Shown here piece after piece: positions 8,390 through 16,461 of a DNA stretch of 39,131 nucleotides; position 1 is the stretch's first letter, and each line of letters begins with the position of its first letter. The translations under genes and the position numbers were made by a program. This stretch comes from Acholeplasmatales bacterium (lineage in GTDB: Bacteria > Bacillota_I > Bacilli_A > Acholeplasmatales > Anaeroplasmataceae), in contig JAFSWG010000017.1 in assembly GCA_017444645.1 (NCBI GenBank), positions 1 through 39,131 on the forward strand. The letters run 5' to 3'. Under the pieces are notes generated by a model, which saw only the letters and a program-made list of their open reading frames with translations, did no database searches and was not told the DNA's origin.

Positions 8390-8992
8390 ATGAGTGTTAG
8401 AGATGATGAAATTAAAAAGATAGTTGAAATGAAATCAGTTATGCAAGATTATATGGTAGCGACATATAATAAATATCAATGTAGATCTAAAGAAGTTGTA
8501 TTTACTGGTATGATTATAAAAAAATCTATTGATATAATTTCAGTTGCTGAATATGCATTTAAAAATAATATAATCACTGTTCAAATATCATTACTTAGAT
8601 TGCTTTGTGATAATTGTCTTGCTATTGAATCAGCTCATCTATTAGGATTAGATAAATTCATGGAGCTTATCATGGCTAATCAAAGACCTAATCAAGTAAT
8701 AATTAATGAAGAAACAGAAGAAACAATGTCAGACGGATATTTAAAAAGAATGGTAGCTGAAGACTATCCTGGATTTGATAGAGTTTATAAATTTGCTTGT
8801 GAGGGTGTACATTTTTCTAAACAAACTATAAAGGGTACATTTGGTGATAGTGTTAATGGTTCATTTGATATTACATCTATCAATTTCAAGCCAGGTAACC
8901 CTGAATTAAAAGAAGAATTAGTTCAAAATAATAAATCAATGATTACTATTTGTAAAATAATCATAGATATGCTAAAGAGATTATGCATGTAA
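8390..8992 (+). CDS. Unknown helical protein
   Basis: 200 residues, no family recognised with confidence. ATG 8390 is chosen because GAGGTG (8380-8385) lies 4 nt upstream, the same arrangement as typA. A longer frame from TTG 8378 would include the ribosome site. The protein looks soluble and helical. Notable segments are RLLCDNCLAIESAHLLG (residues about 71-87) and ACEGVHFS (about 136-143, H141). These loosely recall a class of bacterial helical proteins with a conserved C-terminal His-Ser helix. That resemblance is weak, and no function is proposed. The next gene has its own consensus promoter directly after this stop. Confidence 0.75.
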   Translation: MSVRDDEIKKIVEMKSVMQDYMVATYNKYQCRSKEVVFTGMIIKKSIDIISVAEYAFKNNIITVQISLLRLLCDNCLAIESAHLLGLDKFMELIMANQRPNQVIINEETEETMSDGYLKRMVAEDYPGFDRVYKFACEGVHFSKQTIKGTFGDSVNGSFDITSINFKPGNPELKEELVQNNKSMITICKIIIDMLKRLCM

Positions 8993-8993
8993 A

Positions 8994-9022
8994 TTGACAA
9001 AATAATTATTAGATAATATAAT
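8994..9022 (+). promoter_or_regulatory. Full-consensus SigA promoter of the diguanylate cyclase gene
   Basis: TTGACA (8994-8999), a spacer of exactly 17 nt and TATAAT (9017-9022). It begins 2 nt after the stop codon of the preceding gene. It is the best promoter in the window, which suggests strong, mostly constitutive transcription. Confidence 0.93.
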
Positions 9023-9060
9023 TGTTTTGTATTTTATCTTACATTTCAGGAGAAAAAGTT

Positions 9061-10134
9061 ATGAACAATGAAAAACTATCATCAATTGAATTTTTTAATA
9101 ATCAAGATTTAGAATTCGCATTTGATGGATTAACAAAGGTATTAAGTAGAGAAATGATAACTAGTTATCTTTCTTATTTAATTCAAAATAAAAAAACATT
9201 TACAGTTTGCTTATGTGATGTCGATAATTTTAAAAGTGTAAATGATAATTATGGTCATATGCTAGGTGATGAAATCTTACAAATCTTAGCTGAAAACATC
9301 GAAAAAACTGTTGGTAACAAAGGCGTAGTTGGTCGTTATGGTGGCGATGAATTCATGATTATATTAGATGGAATCACTGAATATAATGATGTATGGGAAG
9401 TATGCCATAAAATTAATGTCTCTGCAGGAAAATTAAAATATGAAAAGGCAGAAGAATTAAATGTTACATTAACTACAGGTATAGTTAGATACCCAATAGA
9501 TGGTCAAACATATGAAGAATTATTATCTAAGGCAGATAGAGCATTATATAGAGGTAAAATGAAGGGTAGAAACTGCTTCATTATCTATCTTGCAGCTAAA
9601 CATGCTAATATCTTAATTGAGCCTAATAAAGAAAAATTATATTCTTCAATGGAGATGCTATCTAGAGTATTTAATATTTTAAATGCTGGTGATGATTTAA
9701 AAAGGAATATTAAATCAGCAATTCAATATTTATCTAGCTACTTAATGATTGATCATATTTGTTTACAATCAATGTCAAAAATTTGTGTTGAGCAAATTCA
9801 TTCATTATCAGTAGTTAAGGAATTTGAATTTATAGATAATGATTTAATTTTTAGAGAAATGAATTCAAGTGGTTTATTTTTCTTAAATGCTAGAAAAACA
9901 TTAATGCAAACAGGATCAACTACACTTCATGCCCTATTAAAGAATCAACAAATCTATTCATTCTTATCATTTAAAATTGAAAGCAATGGTAAGCAATATG
10001 GAATTATTAGAGCTGATTCAACTAATATTAAAGTATGGCAAGCAGCAGAAATGGATTTATTTGTAGTAGCTGCAAAATTAATTGGTGTATTATTAGATAA
10101 AGCTAATACAGATCTTGATGAATTATTTAAATAA
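9061..10134 (+). CDS. Diguanylate cyclase: N-terminal GGDEF domain and C-terminal GAF-like domain
   Basis: 357 residues. It makes cyclic di-GMP from two GTP. The GGDEF domain occupies about residues 20-180. The metal-binding DVDNFKSVND segment and an intact RYGGDEF (G94-F98) indicate an active enzyme. The allosteric I-site RxxD normally found just before GGDEF is absent (GNKG here), so feedback inhibition by that site is unlikely. Residues about 195-350 look like a GAF domain, ending in an Ile-Arg-Ala-Asp strand, a Trp and a final helix. A sensor placed after the catalytic domain is the less common order. Soluble, with no membrane helix. ATG 9061 has AGGAG 8 nt upstream. The longer frame from 9022 starts within the -10 box. 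Confidence 0.92.
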   Translation: MNNEKLSSIEFFNNQDLEFAFDGLTKVLSREMITSYLSYLIQNKKTFTVCLCDVDNFKSVNDNYGHMLGDEILQILAENIEKTVGNKGVVGRYGGDEFMIILDGITEYNDVWEVCHKINVSAGKLKYEKAEELNVTLTTGIVRYPIDGQTYEELLSKADRALYRGKMKGRNCFIIYLAAKHANILIEPNKEKLYSSMEMLSRVFNILNAGDDLKRNIKSAIQYLSSYLMIDHICLQSMSKICVEQIHSLSVVKEFEFIDNDLIFREMNSSGLFFLNARKTLMQTGSTTLHALLKNQQIYSFLSFKIESNGKQYGIIRADSTNIKVWQAAEMDLFVVAAKLIGVLLDKANTDLDELFK

Positions 10135-10137
10135 TTA

Positions 10138-10165
10138 AAAAGACAAGCCCGAAAGCTTGTCTTTT
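10138..10165. terminator. Bidirectional intrinsic terminator
   Basis: AAAAGACAAGC and GCTTGTCTTTT arms around a 6-nt loop, between the convergent diguanylate cyclase and ispG genes. Confidence 0.92.
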
Positions 10166-10166
10166 A

Positions 10167-11207
10167 TTATGCCTTAAATTCATCAATTTCTTTTTTAAGT
10201 TCTGATATTATATCTTTTTCATCAATTTTTCTAACAGGAACACCTTTTTTAAATATTAGTGCTTCGCCAATACCACCTGCAATACCTAAATCAGCCTCTT
10301 TAGCTTCACCAGGTCCATTTACTACACAGCCCATAACAGCAACATGAATCTTTTTATTTACTGTATATAAATATTCTTCAATCTCTTTTGCGATAGGAAT
10401 TAAATTAATTTGTGTTCTGCCGCATGTAGGACAAGAAGTTAATGTAGGTAAATTATCTTTTAATCCTAATTCATTTAAAATATCTTTTGCAGCCTTAACT
10501 TCTAGTATAGGATCAGCAGTTAATGATACTCTAATAGTATTTCCAATACCTTCTTTTAATATTTCATTTAAACCAATAGAAGAAGTAATTAATCCTTTAA
10601 AATCTGTACCAGCTTCAGTAATACCTACATGAAGTGGGTAATTAAATTCTTTAGAAGCTAATAAATAAGCTTCTTTAGCTAATTTAACATTAGATGCTTT
10701 TAATGATAAAACAATATCATAAAAGTCTAATTCCTCTAATATTTCTATATGACTCTTGGCAGCCTTTATCATATTTTCTGCGTTTAAATCCATCCCCTTA
10801 GGTAATGAACCAGAATTAACTCCAATTCTAATTGGAATTTGTCTTTCTTTACATAAATTTACAATTTCTTTTATTTTTTCCTTATTTTGAATATTACCTG
10901 GGTTTAATCTGATTTTATCTACACCATTTTTAATTGCAGTAATAGCTAATTCAGGATCAAAATGGATATCAGCAACTAAAGGAATGTGAATTCCTTTTTT
11001 TATTTCTTTAATTGCATTAGCATCTTCCATATCTAATATTGCAACTCTAATAATATCACATCCATATTTTTCTAAAAGATTGATTTGATTAATCGTTGCT
11101 CTAACATCTTTAGTTTTAGTATTAGTCATACTTTGAATTAAAATTGGATTATTACCACCGATATATTTATCTCCAATTTTAACTACTCTTGTTTCATTTC
11201 TTTGCAT
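10167..11207 (-). CDS. ispG: 4-hydroxy-3-methylbut-2-en-1-yl diphosphate synthase (flavodoxin/ferredoxin)
   Basis: 346 residues. It performs the sixth step of the MEP isoprenoid pathway, converting the cyclic diphosphate MEcPP to HMBPP with a 4Fe-4S cluster. The N-terminal TIM barrel is recognised by PILIQSMTNT, then VADIHFDP and KIRLNPGN. The C-terminal cluster domain carries SCPTCGRT and GCVVNGPGE, giving the expected three cysteines. The length fits the bacterial two-domain form. It is last in the uppS-ispH-ispG operon, 17 nt after ispH, with AGAGGT 7 nt before the start and a terminator directly after the stop. Confidence 0.97.
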   Translation of the reverse strand: MQRNETRVVKIGDKYIGGNNPILIQSMTNTKTKDVRATINQINLLEKYGCDIIRVAILDMEDANAIKEIKKGIHIPLVADIHFDPELAITAIKNGVDKIRLNPGNIQNKEKIKEIVNLCKERQIPIRIGVNSGSLPKGMDLNAENMIKAAKSHIEILEELDFYDIVLSLKASNVKLAKEAYLLASKEFNYPLHVGITEAGTDFKGLITSSIGLNEILKEGIGNTIRVSLTADPILEVKAAKDILNELGLKDNLPTLTSCPTCGRTQINLIPIAKEIEEYLYTVNKKIHVAVMGCVVNGPGEAKEADLGIAGGIGEALIFKKGVPVRKIDEKDIISELKKEIDEFKA

Positions 11208-11224
11208 AAATGATACCTCTAATT

Positions 11225-12091
11225 TTATTGATTTTCTAAATAATCTATTATTTCGTCTACAATAAATTCAGGAGTAGAAGCACCTGATGTTATAGAGACA
11301 GAATTTATATTATTTGGTATTTTATTTTTAAGATCATCTAAATTATCTACAAGTATTGTATCTAATCCTTTTTTTCTTGCAACTTCAGCAAGCTTTTTGG
11401 TGTTAGATGATCTAGAATCTCCAATTACAATACATAAATCTACATTTGGTGATTCATATACAGCCTTTTGTCTTTCAGTAGTTGCCATACAAATCTTATC
11501 ATCTATTATTGCATTTGGATATTTTCGTTTTATTTTATTATATATATTTTCTATTTCATATATTGATAAAGTAGTTTGATTAGTAACATATATTTTATCA
11601 TTTTTAACATCTAAATTATCGATGTCTAAATCACTAGTAATTAATGTTATTTTATCGCTATTATCAATAACGCCTTCACATTCAGGATGTGATTTAGCAC
11701 CAATATATAAAATATCATATTCTAAATCAATTTTTTCTTTAACTTTCTTATGCACAAGGCTAACATATGGACATGTTGCATCTAAAATATCTAAGCCTTT
11801 TTCTTTGATTTTTAAATATATGTTATCAGCAACACCATGGGCACTTATAATTACAGTGCCAGAACCATTAGGTATTAAATCTAATAAGTCTAATCTAGAT
11901 TTATTTTTTTCATCAATGATAATAATACCTAAATCCTTTAATTCATTAATTATATGCTCGTTATGTATTAACGCACCTAACATATAAATAGGCTTTTTAA
12001 TATTATTATCATTTACTGATGCTTTAGCTAATTTAATAGCGTTAATAACACCCTTACAAAATCCCTGGGGATTTAATTTATGAATTATCAT
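11225..12091 (-). CDS. ispH: 4-hydroxy-3-methylbut-2-enyl diphosphate reductase
   Basis: 288 residues. The final MEP step, reducing HMBPP to IPP and DMAPP with an iron-sulfur cluster. The three cluster cysteines are visible in GFCKGV (near residue 12), DATCPYV (near 99) and ICMATTERQ (near 200). The substrate-binding SSNT motif is in GDSRSSNTKK, and a TSGAS motif lies near the C-terminus. No S1 ribosomal fusion is present; this is the short form. The start overlaps the uppS stop by 4 nt (ATGA), giving translational coupling. Placing ispH directly before ispG puts the two iron-sulfur enzymes of the pathway under one promoter. Confidence 0.97.
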   Translation of the reverse strand: MIIHKLNPQGFCKGVINAIKLAKASVNDNNIKKPIYMLGALIHNEHIINELKDLGIIIIDEKNKSRLDLLDLIPNGSGTVIISAHGVADNIYLKIKEKGLDILDATCPYVSLVHKKVKEKIDLEYDILYIGAKSHPECEGVIDNSDKITLITSDLDIDNLDVKNDKIYVTNQTTLSIYEIENIYNKIKRKYPNAIIDDKICMATTERQKAVYESPNVDLCIVIGDSRSSNTKKLAEVARKKGLDTILVDNLDDLKNKIPNNINSVSITSGASTPEFIVDEIIDYLENQ

Positions 12092-12810
12092 TTTAAACCA
12101 CCAAAGCGTCTGTTTCTAGATTGGAAATCAATTAAAGCCTCTTTGAATTTTTCTGGTGTGAAATCAGGAAAATATGTATTAGTAAAATAGAATTCACTAT
12201 ATGCTAATTGCCACAATAAGAAATTAGATATTCTATATTCACCTGATGTTCTAATCATTAAATCTAGTGGTGGATAATCTTTAGTAAATAAATTATTAGT
12301 AATTAAATCTTCATTAATATCAGAGACATTTAATTTATTTTCCTTAACCTCAGTAGCTATTTTCTTAACAGCAGTAGTGATTTCATCTCTACTACCATAA
12401 TCTATTGCTAGAGATAAAGTCAAACCTGTATGATTCTTCGAAGCCTCCTCCATCTCTTCAATTGCTTGAAGAAGCTTCTTAGGTAATCTATCACGTCTTC
12501 CAATCATTTTATATCTAATATTAGTATTCTCTACCATTGTTTTCCAGAATCTTTTAATATACCAAACAGGAGTATTCATTAAAAAATTAACTTCATCATC
12601 TGGTCTTTTCCAATTTTCAGTAGAGAAACAATAAACAGTTAAATATTTAACACCAATAGAATTTGCATATTTAGCAACATCACGTAAATTAAAAGCGCCA
12701 TGTCTATGGCCATAAATTCTTGGTTTTCCTCTTTCTTTTGCCCATCTACCATTACCATCTAAAATTATCGCAACATGGTTGGGAATTCTTGTTAAATCTA
12801 ATTCAGCCAT
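12088..12810 (-). CDS. uppS: Isoprenyl transferase (undecaprenyl diphosphate synthase)
   Basis: 240 residues. A cis-prenyltransferase that extends farnesyl-PP with IPP to make undecaprenyl-PP, the lipid carrier for peptidoglycan and other wall polymers. Family motifs: HVAIILDGNGRWA with the catalytic Asp, YGHRHGA, YCFSTENWKRP and the C-terminal RTSGEYRISNFLLWQ and AYSEFYF. The length is normal. GAGGTG lies 5 nt before the start, with an extended -10 promoter upstream. In many Bacillota uppS precedes cdsA. Here it is linked to ispH and ispG, so substrate supply and use are co-expressed. Confidence 0.96.
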   Translation of the reverse strand: MAELDLTRIPNHVAIILDGNGRWAKERGKPRIYGHRHGAFNLRDVAKYANSIGVKYLTVYCFSTENWKRPDDEVNFLMNTPVWYIKRFWKTMVENTNIRYKMIGRRDRLPKKLLQAIEEMEEASKNHTGLTLSLAIDYGSRDEITTAVKKIATEVKENKLNVSDINEDLITNNLFTKDYPPLDLMIRTSGEYRISNFLLWQLAYSEFYFTNTYFPDFTPEKFKEALIDFQSRNRRFGGLK

Positions 12811-12827
12811 ATTTTCACCTCGAATCT

Positions 12828-12836
12828 ATTATAGCA
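12828..12836 (-). promoter_or_regulatory. Extended -10 promoter of the uppS-ispH-ispG operon
   Basis: TGCTATAAT on the minus strand, 17 nt upstream of the uppS ATG. It gives a very short leader and overlaps head-on with the promoter of the divergent epimerase/dehydratase gene. Confidence 0.65.
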
Positions 12837-12848
12837 TATAATGAATAT

Positions 12849-12877
12849 TTGTAATATATCTTTTAAAGATATATAAT
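12849..12877 (+). promoter_or_regulatory. Promoter of the NAD(P)HX repair gene
   Basis: TTGTAA (12849-12854), a 17-nt spacer and TATAAT (12872-12877). A reading frame starting at ATG 12876 would lie in the -10 box, so translation must start further on. Confidence 0.8.
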
Positions 12878-12896
12878 GATAAAAGAGGGTATGCGT

Positions 12897-14375
12897 ATGA
12901 ATATTATAAATAAAGAAGAAATGAAAAGAATTGATATAGAAACTCAAAATAAAATTCCATCAATAGAATTAATGGAAGATGCTGGAATTAAAATGGCTAT
13001 AAAAGCATTGAAATATTATAATCCTAAGAATGTTTTATTAGTATTAGGTACTGGTGGAAATAGTGGAGATGCATTAGTTCTTGGAAGATATTTTATAGAA
13101 AATAATATCAATGTTGATGCTTATATCATTGATGAAATAAAAAATGAGGATTCTATAATTAATTTATCTAAATTTAAAGGGAAAATAATAGATTATATTA
13201 ATTTTGCTAATTATGATTTATTAATAGATGGAATCTTTGGAATTGGCTTATCAAGAAGAATGAATGATAAATATATTGATATAATCAATAAAATGAATGA
13301 ATCAAATATAGATATTATATCTTTAGATATACCATCAGGTATAGATGCTACAACTGGTATTTCTTATGGTGCATTTATTAAATCTAAATTATGTATAACA
13401 GTTGAATATATTAAAACAGGTATGTGCCTAGATGACGGATTGGATTCATATAAGAAAATAGAAGTAATAAAGGTTGGTATGAATAAACCAACTGATATTA
13501 TTCATTTACTAAATAAAAATGATTTCAAAAATATATTTCCAGAAAGATTAAGAAATACTAATAAGGGTTCATATCATAAAGCATCTATTATTGCTGGATC
13601 AATTAATTATCCAGGTGCTTCTAAAATAGCTTATGAATCTTTATTATCATTTAAAATGGGAGTAGGCTTTGCAAATCTATTTGTTCCTGAATCTTTATAT
13701 AATTTATATGTATTAGCTAATCCTGAAATTATTACAAATAAATTAAAAGAAAAAGATGGTCATATTGATTTTGACAAAGAAAAATTAGATGAAATAATAA
13801 AAAGAAGTGATTCAATTGCTATAGGAATGGGAATGCAAGTAAGCGAAGAATTATATAAAACCATAGATTATTTATTAAAGAATTATAATAAGAATTTATT
13901 AATAGATGCTGATGGATTAAATACTTTATCTAAATATGGTATTGATATTTTAAAAAATAAAAAATGCAACGTTATATTAACACCACATTTAAAAGAATTT
14001 GAAAGATTATCAGGTAAATCTGTAGATTATATAAAAGAAAATATATTAACATTACCCAAAATTTTCGCTAAAGAAAACAATATTACATTAGTATTAAAAA
14101 GTTCATCAACAGTTATTACTGATGGTAATAATATAGCTATCCAAAAAGAAGGCACAACTGCCCTAGCTAAGGCAGGAAGTGGAGATGGGCTATCAGGTAT
14201 TTTATGTGGACTATTAGCGTATATAAATGAAAATTGTTATAAAATAGCTTGTTTAGGCTCATATATATTAGGTACGTCAGCTTATTTTTCTTCTAAAAAT
14301 ACCCCAGAAGAAGTATTAAGAATTACCGAAATTGTGAAAAATGTTTCTAAAGTTGTGAAAGAGATAAAGAAATGA
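12897..14375 (+). CDS. nnr: Bifunctional NAD(P)HX epimerase / ADP-dependent NAD(P)HX dehydratase
   Basis: 492 residues. It repairs hydrated NADH and NADPH: the N-terminal YjeF_N domain (about 1-205) epimerises R-NAD(P)HX and the C-terminal ribokinase-like domain (about 215-492) dehydrates the S form. N-terminal signs: TGGNSGDALVLGR, DGIFGIG and LDIPSGIDATTG. C-terminal signs: KGSYHKASIIAGS, a DADGLN segment, LTPHLKEFERL and AKAGSGDGLSGI, where the usual GTGD appears as GSGD with the catalytic Asp kept. ATG 12897 is chosen because GAGGG (12885-12889) lies 7 nt upstream. ATG 12891 is too close to it and ATG 12876 overlaps the promoter. Monocistronic. Confidence 0.94.
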   Translation: MNIINKEEMKRIDIETQNKIPSIELMEDAGIKMAIKALKYYNPKNVLLVLGTGGNSGDALVLGRYFIENNINVDAYIIDEIKNEDSIINLSKFKGKIIDYINFANYDLLIDGIFGIGLSRRMNDKYIDIINKMNESNIDIISLDIPSGIDATTGISYGAFIKSKLCITVEYIKTGMCLDDGLDSYKKIEVIKVGMNKPTDIIHLLNKNDFKNIFPERLRNTNKGSYHKASIIAGSINYPGASKIAYESLLSFKMGVGFANLFVPESLYNLYVLANPEIITNKLKEKDGHIDFDKEKLDEIIKRSDSIAIGMGMQVSEELYKTIDYLLKNYNKNLLIDADGLNTLSKYGIDILKNKKCNVILTPHLKEFERLSGKSVDYIKENILTLPKIFAKENNITLVLKSSSTVITDGNNIAIQKEGTTALAKAGSGDGLSGILCGLLAYINENCYKIACLGSYILGTSAYFSSKNTPEEVLRITEIVKNVSKVVKEIKK

Positions 14376-14394
14376 TGAAACTTTTCCTAAAATA

Positions 14395-14403
14395 TGTTAT
14401 AAT
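14395..14403 (+). promoter_or_regulatory. Extended -10 promoter of the EAL operon
   Basis: TGTTATAAT, with a weak -35 region overlapping the end of the previous gene. A leader of about 45 nt precedes the AAGGAGGTG ribosome site. Confidence 0.6.
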
Positions 14404-14456
14404 TTTCGTAGAATGACTGCGTTTTAAGAAATTATACAAAAGAAGGAGGTGAAGCA

Positions 14457-16427
14457 ATGATATTAAATTCTTCGGCTTATAATTATATTCTTTATTTTGA
14501 TTATGCATCTATACTTATAATCATTTTATTAATATCAAGTGTTTATTTACGTCATTTAAATAAATCTAGATCAAGTAAAGTCTTTTTAGCCCTATTAATA
14601 ATTTGTTTCATTACATCCTTTTTTGATATCTTATCAGCAAATTTATTAAATAAATACGTAGATTATAACATTAAATCTTTTGATCACAATTTATATTTTT
14701 CGTACTTATTACATGAATTGTATTATTTCTTTAGATATTTAATTGTTTTCACGTATGTAATTTATGTATTAACATTTACTCAATCAATGAAGATGGTTAA
14801 AAAGTCTTTTATTTTTATGATTTTATTAATTCTTCCTGTTTTAGCAATTGAAGTATTGTTATGTACAAATTATTATACTCATTTATTCTTTGAATTAAGT
14901 ATAGATCAAAATACAGGAAAATTAATTAGCACTATTGCTAATTTTGATAAAATAGTTATTGCGGTAGAAGGATATTATTTAGTATTTATTTGTATTCACT
15001 TATTTAGAAATAGAAAAATTTTTAGTATTATTCAAACTTTATCATTTTTATTAATGGTTCCAATAATGATTATAGCTACTGTTTTAAGATATGTATTTCC
15101 AGATGTTTTATCAGATATGATGCTAATATCATTAGCTTTACTTGTAATAATTCAAAATGTTGAATCTCCTGAATTATTGATTAATTCAAGAACAGGATTA
15201 TTATCATCAAAGCAATTTGAAATAGCAATTAAAAAAGAATATTTATATAAACCTAAATCATCAATTGTATTTGTTAATTTTATTAATTTATATGATGCAT
15301 ATCAAAAATTCAGTTATGATAATGCTGCAAGATATATTAAAATGTTAGCCAATTTATTAGAACAAATTGCTAAGCCTTATCCTGTATATTCAATAGAAGA
15401 AGGGCTTGGTGCTGTAATATTTAACGACAAAGCAAAAGCGATTGAAGCGGGGAGAAAAATATTCAATGATATGTCTAATACTAGATTTATTGATTTGAGT
15501 TTCGCACCTGAAATGGCTGTTTCTATAGTGGATTTATCAATTGATTTTGATAACTACGAGCATTTATTTAATTATGCAGATAATTTCTTAGATTTTAAAA
15601 CAGCTGGTGTTTTAGAATATAGTGAAAGTGCAAAAGATATGATCGAATATATTAAATTAAATATTGAATCAATTATGGATGAAGCATTTAAACAAAACCA
15701 ATTTAAGGTTTATTATCAACCAATTTATGATGTAGAAAATAAGTGCTTTAATTTTGCAGAAGCATTATCTAGAATCGAAAACCATAATTTTGGTATAATT
15801 CAACCAGATTATTTTATACCTTATGCTGAAACTAGGGGAACAATACCATTAATTGATTTACAAGTAATTGAAACAGTTATGAAAATGATATCTACTAGAG
15901 ATTTAAAGGTATTTGGTTTAAATGCGATAACTATCAATTTATCATTAGTCGATTTTACAAATTCTGATTTTGCAGATAAAGTATTAGAATTGAAAGATAG
16001 ATATAAAATAAATCCTGAAATGATTAAGTTTGAAATAACTGAAAGTAAAGATATTAATTATTCATCAAATCTAATAGGAATGATTAATAAGCTAATAGAA
16101 CAAGGCTTTGAATTTATGCTAGATGATTATGGAACAGGCTATTCTAATCTTGAAAGATTTGCTAAATTACCTATTAGTTATGTAAAGGTCGATAGAAGTT
16201 TGGTTAGATTAGCTGTAGACAATAATATGGATGATGCATTAAAATCTACATTCAATATGATTCATGAATTAGGTAGAAAATCTATCATTGAAGGTATTGA
16301 AACAGAAGATGAATATGATGAATTCTTAAAATACAAATGTCATTATATTCAAGGCTTTTATTTAGCTAATGCTCTACCAGAGGATGAATTTATTGATTTT
16401 GTAATGAGTAATAAAAAAATAGAATAA
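14457..16427 (+). CDS. Membrane EAL-domain protein (putative cyclic-di-GMP phosphodiesterase), copy 1
   Basis: 656 residues. About seven N-terminal membrane helices (residues 8-235) form a probable sensor. Next comes a degenerate GGDEF-like domain (about 240-390) whose signature position reads EEGLGAVIF, so it cannot synthesise cyclic di-GMP, though it may bind GTP. The EAL domain (about 400-650) keeps the key residues: E435-A-L in AEALSR, INLS, EITES, D556-D557 in LDDYGTGYSNLERF, the Lys of YVKVD and E612 in EGIET. Hydrolysis of cyclic di-GMP to pGpG is therefore expected. A strong GGAGGTGA site lies just upstream. The next gene is a paralogue with the same layout, 34 nt away. Confidence 0.9.
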   Translation: MILNSSAYNYILYFDYASILIIILLISSVYLRHLNKSRSSKVFLALLIICFITSFFDILSANLLNKYVDYNIKSFDHNLYFSYLLHELYYFFRYLIVFTYVIYVLTFTQSMKMVKKSFIFMILLILPVLAIEVLLCTNYYTHLFFELSIDQNTGKLISTIANFDKIVIAVEGYYLVFICIHLFRNRKIFSIIQTLSFLLMVPIMIIATVLRYVFPDVLSDMMLISLALLVIIQNVESPELLINSRTGLLSSKQFEIAIKKEYLYKPKSSIVFVNFINLYDAYQKFSYDNAARYIKMLANLLEQIAKPYPVYSIEEGLGAVIFNDKAKAIEAGRKIFNDMSNTRFIDLSFAPEMAVSIVDLSIDFDNYEHLFNYADNFLDFKTAGVLEYSESAKDMIEYIKLNIESIMDEAFKQNQFKVYYQPIYDVENKCFNFAEALSRIENHNFGIIQPDYFIPYAETRGTIPLIDLQVIETVMKMISTRDLKVFGLNAITINLSLVDFTNSDFADKVLELKDRYKINPEMIKFEITESKDINYSSNLIGMINKLIEQGFEFMLDDYGTGYSNLERFAKLPISYVKVDRSLVRLAVDNNMDDALKSTFNMIHELGRKSIIEGIETEDEYDEFLKYKCHYIQGFYLANALPEDEFIDFVMSNKKIE

Positions 16428-16461
16428 TCAATTTAAATCATTAAGAAGAGGAGGTGATATA

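Noticed and set aside
11622-11987. Plus-strand open frame opposite ispH (121 codons)
   Set aside because: ispH is certain from its three cluster cysteines. The opposite frame has no ribosome site and a low-complexity product.
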